From Desulfovibrio porci (GTDB lineage Bacteria > Desulfobacterota > Desulfovibrionia > Desulfovibrionales > Desulfovibrionaceae), in the NCBI RefSeq assembly GCF_009696265.1, contig NZ_VUMH01000003.1, positions 208,112 through 272,111 on the forward strand: a stretch of 64,000 bases of DNA, written 5' to 3'. The number at the start of each line of letters is the position of its first letter. Positions within the stretch are counted from its first letter, which is position 1. Under the pieces are notes generated by a model, which worked only from the letters and a program-made list of their open reading frames with translations, was not told the origin of the DNA and did no database searches. Position numbers and translations under genes: made by a program. Positions 54,613 to 63,875 of this stretch are shown in pieces.

Positions 54613-56163
54613 ATGTCCCAATTCCAGTCCAGACCTTCTCTGTCCGATGCCGTCACAAGGCCCCAAGGTATCCCTCTGGTCACGGTGAACGACGTCAGCC
54701 TGTTTCTGCCCGGCGACTCCCGCCAGGAAATGGTTCTGCACCATATCAACTGGCGGGTGGAGCACGGCCGCCACTGCGCCCTGCTGGGTCCCAACGGTTC
54801 GGGTAAATCCACCCTGTTGCGCCTGCTGCGCGGCGAACTCTGGCCCGCGCAGGGGCATATTTACTGGCATACGCCGGAAGGAGCGGAAGAATCCCCCTTG
54901 GCCGGGCGGGCCATGAGCGCGCTGGTTTCCCCGGCACAACAGGAGAATTACCAGCGCCAGGCCTGGGATATCACGGGCCGCGACCTGCTGCTCACCGGCC
55001 TGGAGGACGCGCCCCTGCTCTACAATCAGTCCGGCGCATGGGGGGACGTCGAGCGCGAGGCCGCCGTGGAAGCCCTGGCCGTCCGCATGAAGGCCCAGGG
55101 CCTGCTGTCCCGCGACCTGCCCACGCTTTCGCAGGGCCAGTTGCGCCTGCTGCTGCTGGGCCGGGCCCTGCTGCGCGCGCCCGCCCTGCTGCTGCTGGAT
55201 GAATGCACCGACGGCCTGGACGCGACCCATAAAAAAATCTTTTTCGATGTGCTGGAGGAATACTCCGGCCGCTGCACCGTGATTCTCACCGCGCACCGGA
55301 CCGGCGCCCTGCCGGACTGGTGCGCGGAACGCCGCTACATCAGCGAGGGCCGCCTGCTGGACGCGCCGCCCCCGATCCCGTCCGCCCATGGCGCCGGGGC
55401 GGGCAAACCCGCGCGCGCCAAGCCAAACCGTCCGGTATACAGCGCCACGGGCCGTATTCTGCTCTCACTGGAAAACGTGTCGGTCTTCATCGACCGCCAC
55501 GAGGTTCTGCACAATGTCACCTGGAGTCTGCACGAAGGCGAACACTGGCGGATAGCCGGGGCCAACGGCTCGGGCAAGTCCACCCTGCTGCGCCTGCTGG
55601 CCGGGGACGAATTCGCGGCCGCCGGGGGCGCCGTCAGCCGCTGGCTGCCGGGCCGGGGCGGGCATGTGGAAATGCTGGCCGACGTGCGCAAGGGCGTGCG
55701 CCTGGTATCCGACCTTTCCCAGGCCCTCTACGGCTTCACGCTCAGCGGGCTGGAACTGGTCTGCTCCGGCTTTGACAACAGCATCGGGTTGTACCGGGAT
55801 TTTACGGAAGCGGAGCGAGACGAGGCCCGGCGAGCCATTGCAGGGCTTTTTCCGGAAGGGGACGCGGCCCGCGTGGCGGGAAAATCCATCCGCCTGCTCT
55901 CCAGCGGACAGTTGCGCCGCCTGTTTCTGGCCCGCGCCCTGATGGGCCGCCCGGACATCCTGTTGCTGGACGAACCCTGTTCCGGCCTGGACGCGGAAAG
56001 CCGTGCCCGCTATCTGACCCTGCTGGACCAGTTGGCCGCCCCGGCGGAAGCCGGAGGCCTGGGCGTGCATCTGATCTTTGTCTCCCACCACGGGGAGGAC
56101 GCTCCGCTCTGCATCAACCGCGAGGCGCGCATGGAGGACGGGCGGCTGACTGTTCTGCGCTGA
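54613..56163 (+). CDS. Tandem ABC ATPase (ModF-like, two nucleotide-binding domains)
   Basis: 516 residues from ATG 54613, although a GTG at 54577 is also in frame. First domain Walker A LLGPNGSGKSTLL (about 62-74) with LSQGQLRLLLLGRALLRAP and Walker B LLLLDECTDGLD. Second domain has Walker A AGANGSGKSTLL and LLSSGQLRRLFLARALMG with Walker B LLLDEPCSGLD. No membrane domain is fused, and no permease gene adjoins. Two cassettes in one chain resemble ModF/PhnL-type or ribosome-associated ABC proteins; molybdate-related ModF is the nearest pattern, with modest certainty. Confidence 0.85.
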   Translation: MSQFQSRPSLSDAVTRPQGIPLVTVNDVSLFLPGDSRQEMVLHHINWRVEHGRHCALLGPNGSGKSTLLRLLRGELWPAQGHIYWHTPEGAEESPLAGRAMSALVSPAQQENYQRQAWDITGRDLLLTGLEDAPLLYNQSGAWGDVEREAAVEALAVRMKAQGLLSRDLPTLSQGQLRLLLLGRALLRAPALLLLDECTDGLDATHKKIFFDVLEEYSGRCTVILTAHRTGALPDWCAERRYISEGRLLDAPPPIPSAHGAGAGKPARAKPNRPVYSATGRILLSLENVSVFIDRHEVLHNVTWSLHEGEHWRIAGANGSGKSTLLRLLAGDEFAAAGGAVSRWLPGRGGHVEMLADVRKGVRLVSDLSQALYGFTLSGLELVCSGFDNSIGLYRDFTEAERDEARRAIAGLFPEGDAARVAGKSIRLLSSGQLRRLFLARALMGRPDILLLDEPCSGLDAESRARYLTLLDQLAAPAEAGGLGVHLIFVSHHGEDAPLCINREARMEDGRLTVLR

Positions 56164-56219
56164 TCCGGACTGATCAGCCCGAATCAGCGCCGGATGCCTT
56201 TTAGCGCAACGGACGAAAC

Positions 56220-56264
56220 AAAGAACGGCTCCCGCGAAACAGTGCGTTCCGGGAACCGTTCTTT
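56220..56264 (+). terminator. Intrinsic terminator after the ABC ATPase
   Basis: AAAGAACGGCTCCCG (56220-56234) pairs with CGGGAACCGTTCTTT (56250-56264), 14 of 15 bases matched, with a 15-base loop. The TTT end abuts the next repeat. Confidence 0.8.
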
Positions 56265-56413
56265 AGAGCAGATTAACGTTAAAAATGTGCATTCGTAACG
56301 TGTAAGGACGCCCACTTCGGCGCTTACCTGCGCAAATACATTGCACGCACGCCTTTGTGGCAGGCGGTTGCTCTCGCAGCCGCCAAAGCAATTTCAACGT
56401 GAACTTGCTCTAA
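56263..56413. repeat. TTAGAGCA-type palindromic intergenic element
   Basis: 151 bases between TTAGAGCAGATTAACGTTAA (56263) and an inverted TTAGAGCAAGTTCACGTTGA (from 56413). Its left end shares TTAGAGCAGATTA with the copy at 14388. The right end is 22 bases from the stop of the large surface protein. Confidence 0.75.
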
Positions 56414-56434
56414 TAATGCGGGTTTTACTTTCAC

Positions 56435-59400
56435 CTATCCGGCCTGATGTTCCAGAACCAGACGGACCATGGCTTCCTCCTCGCCGCCTGGGGGGGAGAT
56501 CAGATCCACGGGAGCGGCAAACGACGCCGCGTCCGCGACGGCTTGCGCGGCGGGCGCGGAAACAGCGGCATCAGTCCCTCTGTCCCCGCCGCCCAGCAAC
56601 TCGTTCAGGCTCATCCCTTCGGCCAGCAGGTTGGCCATTACCTCGGAATCGCCCTCCTGCGGCACATCCGTCAGCAACGAGGACAGGGAAAGGGGGGCGG
56701 AAACGGCTGTTCCGCCGGTGATGCTGATGCCCAGATCCACCGTATCCGTGCCGTTCTGACTGTGGCCGTCGGACACGACGAGAGTGAACTTGTCCGTCGC
56801 GTCCGGCGGCAGCATATCCTGCGTCAGACCGGGGTGCAGCGTATAGGTATACTGGCCCGTGGCGCTGTCGATAGTCAGATCGCCGTACGTGCCCGTGAGC
56901 GAACCCTGAATGCCGTAGCTCAGCGTATCGTTTTCCGCATCCGCGGCATGGACCGTGCCTGTCAGCGGCATGCCCGCGTCCCAGGCAAGCGAACCGGTCA
57001 CGGCAACGCCATCGGCCAGCGGCTGGTTGCTGCCGTCCACAAACTCCGGCGCGTCGTTGACGCCGGAAATATGCACGACCATATCCTGGCTGGCCGTGCC
57101 GCCGTGCCCGTCACTCACTGTCACGCTGAAATGCAGGTCCACGGAGTCATTCTCGGAAAGACTTCTGACCGCATCCTTGCTGTTGTCCAGAGTGAACGTA
57201 TACCTGCCGGTATTCGGATCAATGCCGAACGTGCCGTAGTCGTTATAGTCCAGGCCGTGATTGTCGCCGCCGGCGGAAGCATCATAGCTGAAGCTGTAGG
57301 TCAGGCTGTCGTGAACGTCCACGTCGTGACCCACGGCCGCGGCGTTCGCCGAAGTTGCGCTCGCGCTGTTGGCCGTGGCCGTCAGATGCAGATCCGAGCA
57401 CGCATTCAGCGTGGGCGCGTCATTGGTGCCGTTGATGGTGATGGTGACGGTTTCCTCGCTGTAGCCGCCGTGCTTGTCCGTCACCCGGATGGTGAATGTT
57501 TCCGTCACGTGTTCGCCGACGCCCAGGCTCTGCACCGAGTCCAGGGCATTGTCCAGCGTATAGGTATAAGCGCCGGTGCGCGCGTCGGTGATCAGCAGGG
57601 TGCCGTACATCCCCTTGAGCAGCGAGGTGCTGCCGTTGATGCTGAAGGACAGGCCGGAATCCGCCGAGTTGCCGGTGTCGTCCGTCACGCCGCCGTCGGT
57701 CAGGAAAGCGCCGGAGCAGGTAACGTTCGTTCCCGCGGGGGTTGTCGGCAGTCCGTTGTCTTCCGTAACCGCGTTGGTCAGGGGGATGTGCCACTCCGGG
57801 GCGGCATTGGTGCCGTTGATGGTCACCGTGACGGTTTGCGGCTCGGACACGTCACTGCCGTCCGTGGCCCCGGAATTGTCCCAGGTATAGACCGTAAAGC
57901 TGACGTCCCGCGTATCATCCTGCGTAAAATGCGGTCCGCCCGCCAGATATGTCAGAGTATACTTGCCTGTGGCCGGATCAATATCCACGCGGAAGTGCGC
58001 GCCCGCCGCGCTGGTCAGCGTCGGCCCTCCGATGATCTTGCCGTCGCCGTCAAGGGTGAAGGCATAGTATTGCGTTTTTGTCGTGCAGGCGGCGTCCAGC
58101 CAGAAGGTGTGCGTATCGCCCTGATCGATGTCCGTCGCCAAGGCCGTGCCCACCGCCGTGGCGGCGTCCGCTCCATCCGTCTGGGTCACGGAGAGATGGA
58201 CATCGGAGAGCGAGACTTCCGGCCGGTCGTTGGTGCCCTTGATGGTGACAGTGATCTTGCTTGACTCGGCTCCATGCCACAGCGTCAATGTTTCCGTCAA
58301 CTCCGCGTCCTGGCGAAGCTCTTGCACCGCCGCCAGGGAATTGTTCAGCACATAAACGTACTTGCCCGTCACAGGATCAATGGTGGCCGTACCATAGAGG
58401 CCGGTCACCGTAGTGACGAAATGGCCATTGACATAAAAACCGTACAGTTCGCCGCTCGGAGCCCCGGAAGCCTGCCCCTCGTCCCACACGCGGACGGAGC
58501 CGTCGCTCCCGAAGGTTTCCAGCTTATCCTCCGTCACAACCATATCCGTACCGGTGAGATCATAACTCGGCCCCGGCCCTATCGGCGGAGAAGGCACGGG
58601 AGCGACGTGCACCGTGATTTCCTGGGAAGTCCAGCCGCCGTGCCCGTCCGCCACGTAAATGACAAAGCGCTCATCCCCGCCCGTGTCCAGGTTCGGGGCA
58701 TACTGGTTCAGGGTATATACATATTTTCCGGTATACGGGTCCACGGTGAGCACACCGAATTTCCCTTCGGCGGACTGAAATTTCTGGGCGTCATCGCTTT
58801 CAGGATCGCCGGCCCCGCCGTTCTTCGTCAGGAAATAAAAGTTGTGGTGGGTGGAAGTGATCGCGCCGGGATGGCCAGCGTTCGACGTATCCTGCACCAC
58901 CGCCTCATTGGCATCCGCGTCCGTGACGACAAGTTGCCCGTTTTCCGGAGTGACGGCGCCGGTACCGTCCCACGAGACATTCAGGTCATACGTGTACGTG
59001 GCGTCCACCACCGGATTGTCGTTGCTGCCCTGAATGGTGATGACCAGATTGCCGGTGCTCGAGGAAGAGTCGATGCCGTCGTGGCCGGTGGTCGCCTTGA
59101 TCGTGAAGCTGTCCGTGAGCTGGTCTTCCACGTTCAGCTTCTGGATGTCGTTTAACGCGTTATCCCGCAGGGTATACGTATAGCTGCCGTCGCTGTGGAA
59201 GGTCAGCGTGCCGTACTTTCCTTCCACCGTATAGGGGGCTACGGCGCTGCCGTCGCCGCTGACGGAGTTGCCGGGGGCATCCACCGACGCGGTCAGCGAG
59301 AAATGTTTGTCCGTGTCCAGCGTATCCACATCCGTGGCGGTCACCCGTCCCGTGGTTGTTACGGAACCGCCGGGCAACGGCGTGGCATCATGCGCGCCGT

Positions 59401-62400
59401 TATCTTCCGTCACGCTGCCGCTCAGATTGCCCAGCACCGGCGGGTCGTCTTTGCCCGTGATGGGAATGCGGAGGGTTTCCTCGGTATACGCGCCCAGCTT
59501 ATCGACGACGCGCACCGTGAATTCGTCATAGCCGGTTTGCCCTTCCGCCAGGGACTGGGCCTTGCGGTTGTCCAGATAATAGGTATACGCGCCCGTGCCC
59601 TGGATGATCTCCAGACGGCCGTACTCGCCCTGCAGAATCTGCACCTGGTTTCCGCCCTGGTCATTCAGGCTGTAGCTCAGGCTGTCGCCCGCATCCACAT
59701 CCGAGGCAATGACCTGGCCGGACGTTACGGCATGGGAGCCGTCATCTTCCGCTACCGCCGCCGGGGCGCCCACGCTGCTGATCACCGGACGGTCGTTGCT
59801 GCCGGTGATGGTGATGATCAGATCTTCGTAATGGGCGCCGCCGCCGTCCGTAACCCGAACCTGGAAGGTCAGGGTGACTGTCTGACCTTCAGCCAGTCTG
59901 TTCACGATAGCCGCGTTATTGTCCAGAACAAATTCGTAAGCGCAGGCATTGTCGCCCGTGGGATTGAGCGTCAGCGTGCCGTAGGCCGTGTTCAACACCG
60001 TGCCGCCCGCGCCGGGCGTAATGGGTGTCGGCGTGCCGTTAATCTTCACACTGCCCGCCAGGTCGAAAATGATGGCGTCGCTGCGGTCGCCGTCCGTATG
60101 TTCCGCGTTCAGCATGCCGCTGACGGAGGGGGTGCCTGGATCATCCGTATTGCTCTGGGGCGCGACGCCCTCCTCCTTCACCGAATGCGTGCCCGTGGCT
60201 CCGTGGATTTTGGGCGGATCGTCCTTGCCGGTGATCGTCACCGTTATGGGTCTTGTTTCGGAGACAGCTCCGTGCGCATCCGTGACCGTGACCGTGAAAT
60301 GCTCGTCGTGCGTCTGGCTGGAACTCAGCGCGATGACCTTTTCAGCGTTCGGATTCAGGGTATAGGTATAGTTCCCGTTTTTGTCGATGGTCAGCGTGCC
60401 GTACTCGGTGGTGAAAGATATGCTGCCGTCGGCGTGAGGCGTACCCGTGCCCATGGTTCCGTCCGTCCCGGCGATGCCGAAGCTCTGACTGGCTTTGGAT
60501 CCGCCGTCGACCGGCACCATGTTTCCCGGTATGCCGTCGGCGTCCGGGTCCGCGACATTGAACTTTCCGGTGGCGGTCCGGGCCGTGCCGTTGTCCGCCA
60601 GCGTGTGTACGCCCGTGGTGCCGGACGCGAAGCTCAGCTCGGGCACGTCGTTGGTGCCCGTGACATTGACGGTGATAACCTGCGAGATCGTGCCGCCGTG
60701 GCCGTCGCTGACCGTAACGGTGAAGACGTCGGTCTTTGTTTCGCCGGCTTTGAGCGCCTGAGTGGCTCCCTTCGCATTATCCAGGGTGTAGACATAGCTT
60801 CCGTCGGCATGGAGTTCCAGCCTGCCATATATGCCGTCGTTCCTGTCCACGCTGTAGGACAGGCTGTCGTTGTCCGCGTCCGTGGCCTCGACCTTGCCGC
60901 TCGCTGAAGGCGTGTCCGTGAAAGGAAGATTGCCGCCCTCCCGCACGCCGGCTTCCGTAACGCTGTGGGTATGATTCGTGGACGTGATGACCGGAACCTG
61001 ATCAGGCGTGAGGATGACGGTAATGGTCTGCGCATTGGAAACCGCCCCATGGGCGTCCGTGGTAGTGACCACAAAATTCAGCGTCGTGTCGGCGGTGACC
61101 CCTTTCGTGGAGGAGAAGGAATAGTTGCCGTTTCTGTCAACGGTCAGCGAACCGAACTCCGTTTCAAACACGGCGCTGCCGTCAGAATGCGCCGTACCCG
61201 TGCCAACGGTGGCGGCGCCGTTGGCAATGCTGAAGCTCTGGGCGGGGGTAATGCCGTCCTCCATGATGTCGCCAAGTCTGCCGTCCGCGTCCGGATCAAG
61301 CACATTCAGCTTGCCAAGCGTTCCCGAGTCTCCGCTGCCGCGTCCGCTCAACGTATGCTTGCCGGCATCGGCCCCGCCGTCAGCGAAGCTCAACTCGGGC
61401 ACATCGTTGGTGACCGTGATTGTGACGGTGACTGTGGTTTCCACCGTGCCGCCGTAGTCATCGCTCACCGTGACGGTGAAAACGTCGGTCTTCGTTTCAC
61501 CTGCTTTGAGCCCCTGGGTGGCCCCTTTCGTATTATCCAGGGTGTAGACGTAACTTCCGTCGGCATGGAGTTCCAGCCTGCCATATGTGCCGTCGTTCCT
61601 GTCCACGCTGTAGGACAAACTGTCGCCGTCCGCGTCCGTGGCCACGACCCGGCCGCTTGCTGAAGGCGTGTCCGTGAAAGGAAGATTGCCGCCCTCCTGC
61701 ACGCCGGCTTCCGTGACGCTGACGTCCAAGACGCTGCCGGGTCCGGAAACATCCACAGTGGGCGCGTTGTTGGCGTCATTGTGAATGACGACGCTGATGG
61801 GCAGACTGTCCCATGAGCCGTGCGCGTCCGTGACTGTGACTACAAAATTTTCCGTGTGGACGCCGTTGTGGGCGGGAAGGTTCTTCACCGCGCCGTCGGG
61901 GTTCAGCACATAATCGTATGTGCCGTCTTTGTGGATGGTCAATGTGCCGTAGGCGGTCGTCAGCGAAGCGCCGCCATCAGGGTTGGGTCCGGCTGAGCCA
62001 GGGGTGGCGCCGTTCCCCACAATACTGAAGCTCTGATTTGGGGCGCCGCCGCTCGAACCGCCAAGCGCGCCATCGTGGTCGGGATCGGCCACGTCGAACC
62101 GGCCGTCGTTCCGCGCCTGCGTGACGGAAGCCTCCAGTTGTCCCTGGTCGGGAGAGGCAAAGCTCAGTTCCGGCGCGTCATTAGTGCCGGTAATGGTCAC
62201 CGTGACGATCTGTTCCGCCGTGCCGCCCCTGCCGTCGCTGACCAGCAGCGTGAAGGAATCCGTGGCCGTTTCGCCTTGGGCCAGCGCATTGCTGCGGCTT
62301 GCGTCCAGCGTATATTCATACGTGCCGTCAGGGCCGACGCTCACAGTGCCGTACCGCGTCACGACGCTTGTGCCGTTGTCCCCCGTGCCCCGCACCAGCC

Positions 62401-63256
62401 AGGTCAGTGCGTCGCCGTCCGGGTCCATGGCGTCGGCGCTGCCGGAGGCCATGGGAATACCGGGATGAAGGGTATTGGCATCGGCAAGGCCGCTCAGGTC
62501 AGCCCTGTCGCCCCTGACGCCCGCCTCGTCCACACGCAGGGTCAGGTCCGCGCCGTCGATGACCGGCAGGGTATTGGGAGGAGGCGTCTGTCCCCCGGAC
62601 GCGGGCGAGACCACGGTATTTTGCGCCAGCGTGAAACTGTCCCCGCCGTCCTCGCGGCCCGCGCTTGTACGCTGCCATTCCTGATTCCAGCCCCGGTTCC
62701 AGCCCACATCCAGCGGCCCCAGATGGGGTCTGCCATCCAGCAGTTCCAGACTGTCCCAGACGTGGTAATTGGAATCCTGCACCGGCCCCTGACTGTTGGT
62801 TCCGGCGCGGGACGCGTCGGCCTGTGGCGGAGTCTGCGGACTCTGCGCGGTTGGCCTTGAAGAAGAGCTGTCCGGAGCCGACGCCCGGGCGTCGGCTCCG
62901 GAGTCAGCGCTGACTCCGGCCAGCCTGCCGGAAGCGTCCGCCCCGTCCATGCCGCCTTCGCGCGTGCCGGGTGCGGCCTCGGCTTTGTCGTGCGGGCGTT
63001 CCCAGTCCGAACGGAAGTCGTCCGGTCCCAGATGTTTCAGGCCGTCAGCAAAATTCAGCTCGGGTAAATTTCCGTCGTGGATCTGGAAATAGTTGGTGAA
63101 AACCAACTGCGCGCCGTCCTCAAAGGACAGGACAAGATCGTCCCCCTGCCGCGCGGCGTTCACATCGGCAAGATTGAAGTCCAATTGGGCGTCACGGATT
63201 TTTTCGCCGGGCAGGGTCACGCGCTTCGCGGCCTCCGGCTTATGCAGTATGTACAT
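56435..63256 (-). CDS. Giant VCBS/cadherin-like repeat surface protein (adhesin candidate), 2273 residues
   Basis: Begins MYILHKPEAAKRVTLPGEKI and then DDLVLSFEDGAQLVFTNYFQ, which resembles the N-terminal retention-module or BapA-prefix-like start of large type I secreted adhesins. A 150-residue Ser/Ala/Gly-rich stretch follows. From about residue 230 to 2185 come about 15 tandem repeats of 90-150 residues, ending in variants of GTNDAP. Each contains patterns like DGSYVYTLDN and DGHGG, the VCBS/cadherin-like fold that binds calcium. The last 90 residues lack RTX nonapeptides. No type I secretion genes lie in the window. It would be a cell-surface adhesin; ligand unknown. GAGG lies five bases before the ATG. 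Confidence 0.9.
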   Translation of the reverse strand: MYILHKPEAAKRVTLPGEKIRDAQLDFNLADVNAARQGDDLVLSFEDGAQLVFTNYFQIHDGNLPELNFADGLKHLGPDDFRSDWERPHDKAEAAPGTREGGMDGADASGRLAGVSADSGADARASAPDSSSSRPTAQSPQTPPQADASRAGTNSQGPVQDSNYHVWDSLELLDGRPHLGPLDVGWNRGWNQEWQRTSAGREDGGDSFTLAQNTVVSPASGGQTPPPNTLPVIDGADLTLRVDEAGVRGDRADLSGLADANTLHPGIPMASGSADAMDPDGDALTWLVRGTGDNGTSVVTRYGTVSVGPDGTYEYTLDASRSNALAQGETATDSFTLLVSDGRGGTAEQIVTVTITGTNDAPELSFASPDQGQLEASVTQARNDGRFDVADPDHDGALGGSSGGAPNQSFSIVGNGATPGSAGPNPDGGASLTTAYGTLTIHKDGTYDYVLNPDGAVKNLPAHNGVHTENFVVTVTDAHGSWDSLPISVVIHNDANNAPTVDVSGPGSVLDVSVTEAGVQEGGNLPFTDTPSASGRVVATDADGDSLSYSVDRNDGTYGRLELHADGSYVYTLDNTKGATQGLKAGETKTDVFTVTVSDDYGGTVETTVTVTITVTNDVPELSFADGGADAGKHTLSGRGSGDSGTLGKLNVLDPDADGRLGDIMEDGITPAQSFSIANGAATVGTGTAHSDGSAVFETEFGSLTVDRNGNYSFSSTKGVTADTTLNFVVTTTDAHGAVSNAQTITVILTPDQVPVITSTNHTHSVTEAGVREGGNLPFTDTPSASGKVEATDADNDSLSYSVDRNDGIYGRLELHADGSYVYTLDNAKGATQALKAGETKTDVFTVTVSDGHGGTISQVITVNVTGTNDVPELSFASGTTGVHTLADNGTARTATGKFNVADPDADGIPGNMVPVDGGSKASQSFGIAGTDGTMGTGTPHADGSISFTTEYGTLTIDKNGNYTYTLNPNAEKVIALSSSQTHDEHFTVTVTDAHGAVSETRPITVTITGKDDPPKIHGATGTHSVKEEGVAPQSNTDDPGTPSVSGMLNAEHTDGDRSDAIIFDLAGSVKINGTPTPITPGAGGTVLNTAYGTLTLNPTGDNACAYEFVLDNNAAIVNRLAEGQTVTLTFQVRVTDGGGAHYEDLIITITGSNDRPVISSVGAPAAVAEDDGSHAVTSGQVIASDVDAGDSLSYSLNDQGGNQVQILQGEYGRLEIIQGTGAYTYYLDNRKAQSLAEGQTGYDEFTVRVVDKLGAYTEETLRIPITGKDDPPVLGNLSGSVTEDNGAHDATPLPGGSVTTTGRVTATDVDTLDTDKHFSLTASVDAPGNSVSGDGSAVAPYTVEGKYGTLTFHSDGSYTYTLRDNALNDIQKLNVEDQLTDSFTIKATTGHDGIDSSSSTGNLVITIQGSNDNPVVDATYTYDLNVSWDGTGAVTPENGQLVVTDADANEAVVQDTSNAGHPGAITSTHHNFYFLTKNGGAGDPESDDAQKFQSAEGKFGVLTVDPYTGKYVYTLNQYAPNLDTGGDERFVIYVADGHGGWTSQEITVHVAPVPSPPIGPGPSYDLTGTDMVVTEDKLETFGSDGSVRVWDEGQASGAPSGELYGFYVNGHFVTTVTGLYGTATIDPVTGKYVYVLNNSLAAVQELRQDAELTETLTLWHGAESSKITVTIKGTNDRPEVSLSDVHLSVTQTDGADAATAVGTALATDIDQGDTHTFWLDAACTTKTQYYAFTLDGDGKIIGGPTLTSAAGAHFRVDIDPATGKYTLTYLAGGPHFTQDDTRDVSFTVYTWDNSGATDGSDVSEPQTVTVTINGTNAAPEWHIPLTNAVTEDNGLPTTPAGTNVTCSGAFLTDGGVTDDTGNSADSGLSFSINGSTSLLKGMYGTLLITDARTGAYTYTLDNALDSVQSLGVGEHVTETFTIRVTDKHGGYSEETVTITINGTNDAPTLNACSDLHLTATANSASATSANAAAVGHDVDVHDSLTYSFSYDASAGGDNHGLDYNDYGTFGIDPNTGRYTFTLDNSKDAVRSLSENDSVDLHFSVTVSDGHGGTASQDMVVHISGVNDAPEFVDGSNQPLADGVAVTGSLAWDAGMPLTGTVHAADAENDTLSYGIQGSLTGTYGDLTIDSATGQYTYTLHPGLTQDMLPPDATDKFTLVVSDGHSQNGTDTVDLGISITGGTAVSAPLSLSSLLTDVPQEGDSEVMANLLAEGMSLNELLGGGDRGTDAAVSAPAAQAVADAASFAAPVDLISPPGGEEEAMVRLVLEHQAG
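60690..60960 (-). repeat. Near-identical DNA repeat within adhesin, copy 1
   Basis: About 270 bases that match 61446-61716 with an exact offset of 756 bases (252 codons, two protein repeats) and no indels; by eye roughly 90 percent identical. The encoded segments both contain EGGNLPFTDTPSASG and YGRLELHADGSYVYTLDN. Confidence 0.85.
61446..61716 (-). repeat. Near-identical DNA repeat within adhesin, copy 2
   Basis: Partner of the 60690 copy, suggesting a recent internal duplication or gene conversion of a repeat pair. Such pairs allow length changes by recombination. Confidence 0.85.
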
Positions 63257-63412
63257 GGCAACCTCACAAAACCGGAGAGGCCGCCCAAGAGTGGCCTACC
63301 GGAGCATACGCGCGAATCCCGCTTCGGAAACACCTGACATTCCGACGCGGACGATCCGGCAGATCATCTGCATGACACTACGGTATAGTTCGCTTGGGCG
63401 GCGGGGTTGCCG

Positions 63413-63471
63413 CGCCGGACAGAAGTCCGGCATTGGGAAGCTGTCGGACTCTGTCCGGCGACGTCTCCAAC
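63413..63471. repeat. Stem-loop repeat, copy 1
   Basis: Left arm CGCCGGACAGAAGTCCGGCA from 63413, with an inverted right arm ending at 63460. The last 44 bases match the copy at 63831-63874 at 37 positions. Confidence 0.6.
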
Positions 63472-63810
63472 AAAAAGGCAGGTCAATAAAAACTTTCTAT
63501 GTCGTAAATTGACTTAATTTCGTTTGAAAAAATGTATATATCATAAAATTTACCTTCACAAGCATAAATTATTCATAATTTTGATATATCGCCAAATATA
63601 CGCCGACGGTCACTCCCGACCGCCTTTTCCCGCCGCCCCCTTTGGCCCGAACCAGCTAATACCCTTCGGCGGCACGGAAATAGTAAGGATGAGACGCACG
63701 ATAATACGAAATTTCCGCGCACCCGGGAGGCTGCCACAAAAAAGCCCGCCCACCCCAAACGGGCAGACGGGATAGATGACGCTGTGATTATTCGCCTGGA
63801 CGGGCATGGT

Positions 63811-63874
63811 CGCCGCGCTGGGCAAAGGGCCGACATTGGGAACCCGGCGGATTCTGCCCGGCGGCGTCTCCAAC
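63811..63874. repeat. Stem-loop repeat, copy 2
   Basis: CGCCGCGCTGGGCA pairs loosely with the right arm ending GCCCGGCGGCG; 44-base segment at 63831-63874 is 84 percent identical to copy 1. It lies at the end of an IS element. Confidence 0.6.
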
Positions 63875-63875
63875 T

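Noticed and set aside
56447..58264. 605-codon plus-strand frame opposite the adhesin
   Set aside because: Repeated antisense of VCBS motifs, no RBS or recognised domain.
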